64,000 nucleotides of DNA from Terrimicrobiaceae bacterium (GTDB lineage: Bacteria > Verrucomicrobiota > Verrucomicrobiia > Chthoniobacterales > Terrimicrobiaceae), in assembly GCA_018402345.1 (NCBI GenBank), contig JAGYIV010000010.1:372001-436000 (forward strand). Reading direction: 5' to 3'. The notes under the pieces are model-generated. The model worked only from the letters and a program-made list of their open reading frames with translations, was not told the origin of the DNA and did no database searches. Position 1 is the first letter of the stretch. Each line of letters starts with the position of its first letter. Below are positions 8,568 to 16,276 of the stretch, in pieces. Made by a program: the position numbers and the translations under genes.

Positions 8568-8764
8568 CCCTCCAGATCAACGGCACTCCGCGGTCCTTCG
8601 AAACGCTCCACGGCATCCACGATCTCGTCGCCCGTCTGGGCCTTGAGCCCCGCATGATCCTCGTCGAGCACAATGGCACCGCCCTCCGCCGCTCGGAATG
8701 GGATACCACCCCGCTCGCCGAGGCAGACCGCATCGAGATTCTCCAAGTCGCCGCCGGAGGCTGA
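8564..8764 (+). CDS. thiS: Sulfur carrier protein ThiS
   Basis: ThiS carries sulfur as a C-terminal thiocarboxylate for thiazole synthesis. The 66-residue ubiquitin-fold protein begins MTLQINGTPRSFE and ends in the essential Gly-Gly (VAAGG). The internal MILVEHNGTALRRSEWDTTP and ADRIEILQVAAGG segments are the ThiS pattern. The start codon overlaps the thiH stop, so both should be made together. Downstream partners ThiG and ThiF are not in this window. Confidence 0.93.
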   Translation: MTLQINGTPRSFETLHGIHDLVARLGLEPRMILVEHNGTALRRSEWDTTPLAEADRIEILQVAAGG

Positions 8765-8817
8765 TCCAAAAAACATGTTTCCAATGCCATGCCCGCGGTG
8801 TTTTTCTTGCCGCGCAC

Positions 8818-9570
8818 ATGAGCACCAAACGATTTGAAAACCAGGTCGCCGTCGTTACCGGAGCGGGACGCGGCATCGGCGAGGCGATTGCGAAACACTT
8901 GGCCGCGGAGGGCGCGAAGATCGCCGTTGTGAGCCGCACGGAGTCGAACTCCGCACGCACCGCCGAGTCCATCAATGCCATCGCTCCAGACACAGCGAAA
9001 CCCTACGCGGTGGACGTCGCCGATTTCGATGCTGTCCAGAAAACCGGCGACCAGATCCTCGCTGACTTCGGCCGATGCGACATCCTCGTCAACAACGCAG
9101 GCATCACCCGCGACACCCTCGCCATGCGCATGTCGAGCGAGGACTGGGATGTCGTGCTGCAAACCAACCTCAAGGGCGCCTTCAATTTCACTCGCGCCAT
9201 GCTCCGCACCATGGTCAAGCAACGCTCGGGCCGTATCATCAATATCAGCTCCGTCAGCGGTCTCATGGGCCTCGCCGGCCAGGCAAACTACGCGGCCAGC
9301 AAAGCGGGCCTTATCGGCATGTCGAAAAGCATCGCCCGTGAGGTCGCCAGCCGTGGCATCACCGTCAACGTCGTTGCTCCTGGCTTCACAGAGACCGACA
9401 TGACCGCCGTGCTCAACGAGGATATTCGCAAAGGAGCCATGTCGCAGATTCCGCTCTCCAAATTCGGCACTGTGGACGACATCGCCGCCGCCGTCGCCTT
9501 TTTTGCAGGCTCGGGAGCGGGCTACATCACCGGCCAGGTGCTGGCGGTGGATGGCGGCATGAGCATGTGA
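8818..9570 (+). CDS. fabG: 3-oxoacyl-[ACP] reductase FabG
   Basis: FabG reduces 3-oxoacyl-ACP with NADPH in fatty acid elongation. The 250-residue short-chain dehydrogenase begins MSTKRFENQVAVVTGAGRGI with the TGxxxGIG cofactor loop. It continues with NNAG (ILVNNAGITRDTLAMRM), the catalytic Ser in INISSVSGLMG, and YAASK. It ends in VLAVDGGMSM. RDTLAMRMS and PGFTETDMT are typical of FabG rather than general SDRs. The ATG at 8818 is chosen at the family start; no Shine-Dalgarno sequence is present. It stands alone, without fabD, acpP or fabF nearby. Confidence 0.92.
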   Translation: MSTKRFENQVAVVTGAGRGIGEAIAKHLAAEGAKIAVVSRTESNSARTAESINAIAPDTAKPYAVDVADFDAVQKTGDQILADFGRCDILVNNAGITRDTLAMRMSSEDWDVVLQTNLKGAFNFTRAMLRTMVKQRSGRIINISSVSGLMGLAGQANYAASKAGLIGMSKSIAREVASRGITVNVVAPGFTETDMTAVLNEDIRKGAMSQIPLSKFGTVDDIAAAVAFFAGSGAGYITGQVLAVDGGMSM

Positions 9571-9583
9571 TTTTTCCCTCGCC

Positions 9584-10051
9584 ATGACTCTTCAGTTCCT
9601 GCGCCACGCCGATGCCGAGCCGTTCACCGGCTCGGACTTCTCTCGAAACCTTACCCCGAAAGGCAACACGCAAGCGGCCAAGGTCGGGAAATTCCTCAAA
9701 TCGCGCCATTTGATTCCCGACATCATTCTTACCAGCCCGCTCGTGCGCGCACGCCAGACCGCCGACATCGTCGGCAAGGCCGTGGGAGTCGAACCAGTGG
9801 TGCTGGAATGCCTCGCCTGCGGCATGGATCTCGATTCGTTATTCAAGGAACTCCACGCCCATGCGGGCTGCAAGACTGTCCTCGTCGCGGGCCACGAACC
9901 AGACTTCAGCCGCGCCATCTCGCGCCTCCTCGACATGCCCGACCCCATCCTCGTCAATGTCCGCAAAGCCTCGCTGACCGCTCTTGAGATCATCGCATGG
10001 ACCAATCCCGCAGGCCGCCTGCAGTATTCGATTCCGGCGGAACTCATGTAA
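9584..10051 (+). CDS. sixA: SixA-type phosphohistidine phosphatase
   Basis: A 155-residue histidine phosphatase. The N-terminal LRHADAEP is the RHG/RHx catalytic motif, DFSRNLTPKGNTQA and LTSPLVRARQTADI are SixA landmarks, and the second catalytic His lies in VAGHEPDFS. SixA enzymes remove phosphate from phosphohistidine proteins such as Hpt domains or NPr; the target here is unknown. It lies 13 bases after fabG and 20 bases before the glycosyltransferase gene on the same strand. Confidence 0.85.
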   Translation: MTLQFLRHADAEPFTGSDFSRNLTPKGNTQAAKVGKFLKSRHLIPDIILTSPLVRARQTADIVGKAVGVEPVVLECLACGMDLDSLFKELHAHAGCKTVLVAGHEPDFSRAISRLLDMPDPILVNVRKASLTALEIIAWTNPAGRLQYSIPAELM

Positions 10052-10071
10052 CCCGCCAGCCCTTTTTATTT

Positions 10072-11274
10072 ATGAAAGCCCTGTTCCTCACCAACGAATA
10101 CCCACCCCACATCTATGGCGGCGCCGGTGTCCACGTCGAATACCTCAGCCGCGAACTCGCCAAGCTCATGCCTGTCGATGTGCGCTGCTTCGGTGACCAA
10201 AACTCGACCTCGCCGAACCTCACCGTGCACGGCTACGGCCTCGACAATTCCCGCTTCACCTGCCCCCCGCCGCTGAAATCCGTCTTCGGCGCCCTCCAGC
10301 GCTGCCTCGATTTCAACACCACGGCGATCGACGCGGATCTCGTCCACTGCCACACATGGTATTCCCACTTCGGCGGCATCCTCGCGAAACTCAACTACGG
10401 CATCCCCTTTGTCCTCACCGTCCACTCGCTCGAACCCCTCCGCCCCTGGAAACGCGAACAACTCGCGGGCGGCTATGATTTCACCTGCTGGGTGGAGCGC
10501 ACCGCCATGGAAATGGCCGATGCCGTCATCGCTGTCTCGGAGGGCACCCGCCGCGATGTGGAGGCCCTCTTTGACGTCGATCCCGCAAAACTCCATATCA
10601 TCCACAACGGCATCGACCCCGTCGAATACTCCAAGGTCGCCTCGACCGCCGCTCTCTCGCGCCACGGCGTCGATCCCTCGAAACCCTACGCCCTCTTCGT
10701 CGGCCGCATCACACGCCAAAAGGGCATCATCCACCTCGTCAACGCCATCAAACACCTCGCCCCCGGCTTCCAAGTCGTCCTCTGCGCGGGCGCGCCGGAT
10801 ACCCCGGAGATCGCGCAGGAAATGAAAGCCGCCATCGAACATGCCCAAGCCGCCCGCGGGGGCGTCGTCTGGATCGATGGCATGCTGGACAACACCTCAA
10901 AGATCGAACTCTACAGCCACGCGAGCGTCTTCGTCTGCCCCTCGATCTACGAACCCTTCGGCATCATCAATCTCGAAGCCATGGCCTGCGGATGCCCCGT
11001 CGTGGCAAGCGCCGTGGGCGGCATTCCGGAGGTCGTGGTGGATGGCGAGACCGGCTATCTTGTCCCCGTCGAGCAAATGTCCGACAGCCCCTTCGAGGCC
11101 ACCAACCCCGCGAAATTCTCGCAAGACCTCGCCACCCGCATCAACGATCTCATGGCCGATCCCGCGAAGCAAAAAGCCTTCGGCGAAGCCGGCCGCAAGC
11201 GTGCCGTCGAGGTCTTCTCGTGGGAATCCATCGCCCGCCAGACAAAGGCGCTCTACGAATCGCTCAACGCCTGA
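10072..11274 (+). CDS. glgM: GT4 glycogen synthase / maltose-1-phosphate synthase (GlgA-Coryne/GlgM type)
   Basis: A 400-residue GT4 transferase beginning MKALFLTNEYPPHIYGGAGV. This opening, the HCHTWYSH block and LTVHSLEPLRPWKREQLAGG match the actinobacterial-type glycogen synthase family. Members of that family use ADP-glucose to make glycogen or, as GlgM, maltose-1-phosphate. The C-terminal sugar-nucleotide site is seen in FVGRITRQKGI and SIYEPFGIINLEAMACGCPV. The start at 10072 is at the family N-terminus; an upstream in-frame ATG at 9997 lies inside sixA. Which of the two activities it has cannot be told from sequence alone. Confidence 0.85.
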   Translation: MKALFLTNEYPPHIYGGAGVHVEYLSRELAKLMPVDVRCFGDQNSTSPNLTVHGYGLDNSRFTCPPPLKSVFGALQRCLDFNTTAIDADLVHCHTWYSHFGGILAKLNYGIPFVLTVHSLEPLRPWKREQLAGGYDFTCWVERTAMEMADAVIAVSEGTRRDVEALFDVDPAKLHIIHNGIDPVEYSKVASTAALSRHGVDPSKPYALFVGRITRQKGIIHLVNAIKHLAPGFQVVLCAGAPDTPEIAQEMKAAIEHAQAARGGVVWIDGMLDNTSKIELYSHASVFVCPSIYEPFGIINLEAMACGCPVVASAVGGIPEVVVDGETGYLVPVEQMSDSPFEATNPAKFSQDLATRINDLMADPAKQKAFGEAGRKRAVEVFSWESIARQTKALYESLNA

Positions 11275-11283
11275 GAGCGCGCT

Positions 11284-12489
11284 TCACCGCCCGGCATAAT
11301 AAGCCACAATCCCCTCGGCCATGGCGTCGGCGTATTCGCGGTAGATCGACTTGCGGGGCACCCCAGCGAAGATTCTCGTGCCTTTGTAATCCCCGGCTTG
11401 GATGCGCGCGTAGTCTTGACGGCTGTTCATCACATACGGCTCGGCATAGACGACGGGACAGTTGAACAAGCGGTTCGCGAGGAGATTTCTGCCCCACACA
11501 TAATCGCCCTCCCCCACCCGCACCGCGTTGTTTCCATGGTAAATGAAGGGCGGGAGTTTCGTGGCGGCGGCGAGGCTGCGCGCCAACGCCTCGCTCACCG
11601 GCGCCTCTTCCTCAAGCGACCTGCTCAGGAGCTTCTGGAGCATCTCGAACCGCTGGTCCTCATACTCGAGTTCGTCCCGGCTCCACGCGCCGGTCACGAG
11701 GAAATGCAAGTGCGACTTGTCGATCAGAGAGGGCCTCGCCGGATCGCCCCACCCCTCGGCGTTGAAATGCAAGCACACCACGAGATCGGGCTTAATCACA
11801 GAATTCACGAGCCAAGCGCGGCTGCGAATCTCGGCCGTGCGGTAAAAAAGCTTCTCGCTTTCCTTTTGAAGGGTGAATGCCGTGGCCTTGCGGTTGCTCT
11901 CGGCGAGCGAGCGCCTTGCCTCCGCGAGCAGCATCTCCGGCCGCATCTTGGTGAGCGGACTCCCGCCTGTTCGCGTCAAGCGCACCTCGGCACCGAGCTT
12001 TTTCAGCCGATCCTCGAGGAGCTTCGCCACCCTCAGCGTCATGTCCCCTTCTGTCACCGGCTTTCCCTTGCCGATCTGGAACCAGCGCTCCTCCATTTTC
12101 GCCCACTTGCCGCCGATATGCCCGGGATCAATCGCGATCCTCAGCCCGGCAAGCGGCTTGCCTTTTGTTGGCGGCGGCAACTCGGCCTTCCCCTCCAGAA
12201 ACGCGGCACCGGCTTGGCTTCGGAAGTCGCAAAGCGCAACACGTAGGGCTTGCCCCCGGGCCGAGGCGAGATGTGCGCCGTGCCGCCTTCGATCTGCGAT
12301 CCACTCCTTCCAACCGCCGTTGGGCGCATACACGCGGTCGAGAAGCTCCACAAATTTCCCCTTGGTAATCGTCTCTTGGAACCCGTCGAGTTCCGCCCAC
12401 TCAGGCTTCGCACCAAGCGGAGTGACCTTTGCCGACAACAGCCCGGCACCCACGGATAGCAACACCACGGAAAGCAACAATTCGCGCAT
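11284..12489 (-). CDS. Secreted N-acetylmuramoyl-L-alanine amidase family protein
   Basis: The 401-residue protein has a signal peptide (residues 1-20) and an Amidase_3-like catalytic region starting at GLRIAIDPGHIGG, in which His124 would bind zinc. A second metal His lies in LVVCLHFNAEGW. Such enzymes cut the MurNAc-L-Ala bond in the periplasm. The catalytic core carries a long insertion between the first motif and CLHFNA, and about 100 residues precede it, so substrate details may differ from AmiA/B/C. It is divergent from the ymdB-like gene, with 48 bases between the starts. Confidence 0.8.
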   Translation of the reverse strand: MRELLLSVVLLSVGAGLLSAKVTPLGAKPEWAELDGFQETITKGKFVELLDRVYAPNGGWKEWIADRRRHGAHLASARGQALRVALCDFRSQAGAAFLEGKAELPPPTKGKPLAGLRIAIDPGHIGGKWAKMEERWFQIGKGKPVTEGDMTLRVAKLLEDRLKKLGAEVRLTRTGGSPLTKMRPEMLLAEARRSLAESNRKATAFTLQKESEKLFYRTAEIRSRAWLVNSVIKPDLVVCLHFNAEGWGDPARPSLIDKSHLHFLVTGAWSRDELEYEDQRFEMLQKLLSRSLEEEAPVSEALARSLAAATKLPPFIYHGNNAVRVGEGDYVWGRNLLANRLFNCPVVYAEPYVMNSRQDYARIQAGDYKGTRIFAGVPRKSIYREYADAMAEGIVAYYAGR

Positions 12490-12523
12490 GGACGTTTTTT
12501 TAAATGCGTTCGGCCCGTCTTTC

Positions 12524-12529
12524 TATAAA
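12524..12529 (+). promoter_or_regulatory. Candidate -10 element of the ymdB-like gene
   Basis: TATAAA stands 8 bases before the ATG at 12538. If used as a -10 box it would start transcription at or within 2 bases of the start codon, giving a near-leaderless mRNA. No convincing -35 hexamer is seen. Only 48 bases separate this gene from the divergent amidase gene. Confidence 0.3.
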
Positions 12530-12537
12530 AAGAACAG

Positions 12538-13332
12538 ATGATTCGATTGCTGTTTTTGGGCGACCTCGTGGGCGAGGCGGGGCGCAACGCCGCCAAACAT
12601 GTTGTGCAGCGGCTTCTAAAGGAACAGGAAGTCGATTTTGTGGTGGTGAACGGCGAGAATGCCGCCAACGGACGCGGCATCTCCCCGAAAATCGCCATCG
12701 AACTCCTCCGCAGCGGCGTGGCGGTCATCACCACCGGCGACCATGTCTGGGATCAAAAGGAAACCGCTCCCTACATTCACACCGAACCCCGCCTCCTCCG
12801 CCCGCTGAACTACCCGCAAGGCGCTCCCGGCGAGGGAAGCATCGTGCTCGAGACCCCAAAAGGCAAAGTCGCTGTCATGAATGTCCAGTGCCGCACCTTC
12901 ATGGGCCAGCAACTTGACAATCCCTTCACCACCGCCGCCGCCGAGGCCCACCGCCTGCGCAATGAAACGCCAGTCATCTTTGTCGATATCCACGGCGAGA
13001 CAACGAGTGAAAAAACCGCCATGGGTCGCCATCTCGACGGCCTAGTCTCGGCGGTCGTGGGCACACACACCCATGTGCAAACAGCCGACGAGCGGATTCT
13101 CCCAGGCGGCACGGCGTTCCTCTGCGACGCGGGCATGTGCGGGGCCATCGATTCGATCATCGGCCGTGAAGCCCCGCCCGTGATCCAAAAGTTCATCGAT
13201 TGCATGCCGACGAAATTCCATGTGGCAAAAGGCCCGTCCCATGCCTGCGGCGCACTCGTCGAGATCGATCCCGCCACCGGCAGGGCGTCATCCATCAAAC
13301 GCTTCCGCGAGGTGGTTGATTCGATGCACTGA
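12538..13332 (+). CDS. ymdB: YmdB-like metallophosphoesterase
   Basis: The 264-residue protein belongs to the TIGR00282/YmdB family of metallophosphoesterases, whose Bacillus member is a 2',3'-cyclic nucleotide phosphodiesterase affecting biofilm and motility decisions. Metal-binding motifs are GDLVGEAGR near the start, VNGENAANGRGI, TGDHVWDQKE, and the C-terminal GTHTHVQTADERILPGGTAF. Length and motif order are standard. It ends 7 bases before the MATE gene start. The physiological substrate here is unknown. Confidence 0.9.
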   Translation: MIRLLFLGDLVGEAGRNAAKHVVQRLLKEQEVDFVVVNGENAANGRGISPKIAIELLRSGVAVITTGDHVWDQKETAPYIHTEPRLLRPLNYPQGAPGEGSIVLETPKGKVAVMNVQCRTFMGQQLDNPFTTAAAEAHRLRNETPVIFVDIHGETTSEKTAMGRHLDGLVSAVVGTHTHVQTADERILPGGTAFLCDAGMCGAIDSIIGREAPPVIQKFIDCMPTKFHVAKGPSHACGALVEIDPATGRASSIKRFREVVDSMH

Positions 13333-13339
13333 TCCGTCC

Positions 13340-14671
13340 ATGTCGCTCCTGGCCGAAAATCGGCGCACCCTTACCCTCGCGGCTCCGATCATCGCCGGCC
13401 TTGTCGGCCAGATGCTCATGGGCATCGCAGACACCATCATGGTCGGCCACGTGGGCGTCGTGCCGCTGGCGTCCTGCGCCTTTGCGAACACCGTGCTGGC
13501 GGTGCCCATGGTCTTCGGCTTCGGGCTTCTCTCTGCGGTGAGCGTGGAAGTCTCCCACGCCCATGGAGAGGGAAAGCAGGCGGTTGCAGGGGATTTTCTG
13601 CGCGGCGGACTCCTCATCGCCCTGTTGCTCGGCGCGATGCTCGGGGCATTGGCCCATGCCGGCCTTCCAGCCCTTCCACTGCTCCGCCAACCCACCGAGG
13701 TCAATGCCATCGTGGGCCCGTATTTTCTCCTCTGCGCGTGGTCGTTTCTTCCGGTGTTCATCACCTCCGCCGCGAAGAATTTCAGCGAGGCGCTGGACCA
13801 CCCATGGCCGCCCTTCTGGATCATGCTCGCGGGCGTTGGCCTCAATGTCCTCCTGAACTGGATTCTCATCTACGGCAACCTCGGCGCACCCGCACTGGGC
13901 CTCGACGGCGCGGGCTGGGCAACTCTCCTCAGCCGCATTGCTGTGATGCTGGGCATCGTAGCCTACACCTCCCGCTCGCGCCGCCTCCACAGCGCGTGGC
14001 CGACCCGCTGGCTCGCCCCGGGTCTCATGGCGCGCGCGCGGCGGTTGGCGGATGTCGGCATCCACTCAGGCGGGCTGAACCTCTGCGAGATCGGTGGATT
14101 TTCGTTCGGTTCACTCATGATGGGTTGGCTGGGTGTGGTGCCGCTCGCCGCCCACCAGATCGCTCTCTCTTGCGCGGCGACGACATTCATGGTCCCGCTG
14201 GGACTCTCTCAGGCGGTCTCGGTGCGCGTGGGACACGCGCGCGGATCGGACTCGAGGGAGCGCATTCCAGACATCGTCCACGGCGCGCTGGGCCTCGCTG
14301 TCGGCGTCATGTCTGTATTCGCCGCCTGCTACCTTTTCTTTGGCAACACTATCGCGGCGGGCTTTGTGGAGGATTCCGCGGTGCGGGCGTTGACTGTCCA
14401 ACTCCTCGTGCTGGCGGGCGTCTTTCAGATTTTCGACGGCATCCAAGTCGTCTCCTCGGGCGCACTTCGCGGCTTTGCCGACACGCGCATCCCGCTGCTG
14501 ATTGGCATCGCGGCGTATTGGGGCATCGCCCTGCCGGTGTCATGGACTGCCGCCTTCGCGCTCGGCATGGGCGGTCCAGGGGTGTGGACCGGTTTCGTCG
14601 TGGGCCTTGGATCGGCAGCGGCGGCGATGTTTCTCCGTCTCCGCCACCGCGTGGCGGTGTGCCGCGCCTGA
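13340..14671 (+). CDS. MATE family efflux transporter
   Basis: The 443-residue protein has about 12 hydrophobic segments and the MATE arrangement. The N-terminus ENRRTLTLAAPIIAGLVGQM leads into MGIADTIMVGHVG, the conserved TM1-TM2 motif of NorM-type exporters. The second half repeats this with GGFSFGSLMMGWLGVVPLAA. Such proteins export cationic drugs or metabolites using Na+ or H+. The ATG at 13340 is at the family start. The stop lies one base from that of the converging TPR gene. Confidence 0.9.
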   Translation: MSLLAENRRTLTLAAPIIAGLVGQMLMGIADTIMVGHVGVVPLASCAFANTVLAVPMVFGFGLLSAVSVEVSHAHGEGKQAVAGDFLRGGLLIALLLGAMLGALAHAGLPALPLLRQPTEVNAIVGPYFLLCAWSFLPVFITSAAKNFSEALDHPWPPFWIMLAGVGLNVLLNWILIYGNLGAPALGLDGAGWATLLSRIAVMLGIVAYTSRSRRLHSAWPTRWLAPGLMARARRLADVGIHSGGLNLCEIGGFSFGSLMMGWLGVVPLAAHQIALSCAATTFMVPLGLSQAVSVRVGHARGSDSRERIPDIVHGALGLAVGVMSVFAACYLFFGNTIAAGFVEDSAVRALTVQLLVLAGVFQIFDGIQVVSSGALRGFADTRIPLLIGIAAYWGIALPVSWTAAFALGMGGPGVWTGFVVGLGSAAAAMFLRLRHRVAVCRA

Positions 14672-14672
14672 A

Positions 14673-16115
14673 TCAGAACTGCAGCGGCGTCAGCTTGCGC
14701 TTCTCGTGCAGGAATTCCTCGTCCGCTCCAGAGTAGAGGTGTCCAAACGTAGGCGTGGGAATGCGAGGGGCAGGGTGGATTTTCGACGAGATGGTGAACT
14801 GGCGGCGCTCCTTGATCGCCCGCGTGGCGCTTTTCCAGAGCATCGATTCGCGGCAGGTGCCGGGAAGTCGGTTGATCAACCGCGTGGCCTCGTCCCAGCG
14901 ATTCTCTCCACTGAGCAGGATCGTGGCGTTCATGACAGGCGCGTCGTCCTTGGGCCATTTCTTGGCACAGGCTGCCCAACTCTCGATCGCCGAGGACGTG
15001 TTGCCGAGGCGGTAATGCATGGAACCCAACGCGAGGAGGGCATAACCGGAACGCCGGTTGACCTCGGGCAACTCGCTATACACGTCGCGAATAAACTCCT
15101 CGGGATTTTCCTTGCACTCCCACGAAATAAGATACCTGAACGCCTCGGGGCTCTCGGCATACTGGGCGCGGAACTCCTCAACAAGCGGGCGCAAGGCGGG
15201 AATGTCGGGCAGATTGTCCATCGAGGCGCCGGGCGACTCGAGCAAATGGCACACAAGGTGGTTGCGCGCGCAGGCGATGCGTCCCCTTGAGGCCTGAAAC
15301 TCGGCGAAGGCCAATTGCTCGGCGACCACCGTCGAACGAATCATGTCGCGCAAGGCGCCGAACACCTCCAACCGCGGAAGCACCAGCGAATCCTGCCATG
15401 CGAGATAGTCCCGATACAATTCGGGTTCGCGCATTTCCATGAGCGGGCTGGTTTCAAATGTCGACCCGTGCACCGGTTGCAACAACGCATGGAACTGCTT
15501 GGGCATCACCTCTAGATCGAGGAAATCCACACACCGCGCCTCCCCGCTCGCGGTGTTCAACTCGAGAATCTCGTCGAAGGGCAGATTGCAATGCCTCATC
15601 GCCTCGCGCAGCGGAATCTGCATCGAGGGAATCGCCTCCCACAACCCGGCCAGCTCGCTGTCCAAAAAAATCTTCCGGTGCGCGTCCCACGACTCGACGT
15701 TGGCAAATCGGAAACTCGAGAGCAGGTGGTTCAACGCCTCTTGGTGGCGGCCCAGCCGCGAAGCCTTGCAGGCCATTCCATAAAGCCGGCCCAAATGCCC
15801 CTCGGTGGTCTGCGGAAAGATCCCTTTCTGAAGCTCGTAGGCCTCCTGGATTCTGCCGCCGAAATTCAACGCCAGCGAGATCAACGACAAATCCCCGGCA
15901 TCCGCCCCGCCGGATTTCAGAACTTCATCGGACGAGGCGCAGGCCCGATCGAACAATCCCAAGCGGATGAATACTTGGATGGCGGCAAGGTGCACCTCGC
16001 GGGTGGGTTCGGATTCAATCAACCGCTCGACCGTGGCAAGAGCCTCATCGTTCAAGCCGAGGTCCAACAGCGCGAAGGATTCATTGACGAGGGCGGGAAG
16101 ATTCAGATCGGACAT
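14673..16115 (-). CDS. Cytoplasmic TPR-repeat protein of unknown function
   Basis: A 480-residue protein without signal peptide, built of helical repeats. LLDLGLNDEALATVERLIES, then LGLFDRACASSDEVLKSG, and GSMHYRLGNTSSAIESWAAC near the C-terminus read as TPR-like pairs. The middle (about 190-330) is not obviously TPR and has no motif I recognise. The start is uncertain: ATG at 16115 (MSDLNLPAL) is preferred, but an in-frame ATG at 16169 would add 18 residues. It is convergent with the MATE gene and lies 161 bases beyond the end of the potassium channel gene on the same strand. Confidence 0.75.
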   Translation of the reverse strand: MSDLNLPALVNESFALLDLGLNDEALATVERLIESEPTREVHLAAIQVFIRLGLFDRACASSDEVLKSGGADAGDLSLISLALNFGGRIQEAYELQKGIFPQTTEGHLGRLYGMACKASRLGRHQEALNHLLSSFRFANVESWDAHRKIFLDSELAGLWEAIPSMQIPLREAMRHCNLPFDEILELNTASGEARCVDFLDLEVMPKQFHALLQPVHGSTFETSPLMEMREPELYRDYLAWQDSLVLPRLEVFGALRDMIRSTVVAEQLAFAEFQASRGRIACARNHLVCHLLESPGASMDNLPDIPALRPLVEEFRAQYAESPEAFRYLISWECKENPEEFIRDVYSELPEVNRRSGYALLALGSMHYRLGNTSSAIESWAACAKKWPKDDAPVMNATILLSGENRWDEATRLINRLPGTCRESMLWKSATRAIKERRQFTISSKIHPAPRIPTPTFGHLYSGADEEFLHEKRKLTPLQF

Positions 16116-16276
16116 GGTGAAATTGTGGGATGTTGCAGACTCCGAGTCAGCGGCGGCCTGCGGATACATTTCTCACAGCATTTCTCCGGCCAACTTCCGG
16201 AAGCCCGGTTTAAAGAGGTTTTCAGGCTCCGCAGGTGGAAAATCCTGCCTTTCGGGCACCCCGCCCGGCAGAAAAT

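Noticed and set aside
8404-9585. 393-codon minus-strand frame opposite thiS and fabG
   Set aside because: Antisense shadow of well-supported thiH, thiS and fabG genes; no recognisable domain.
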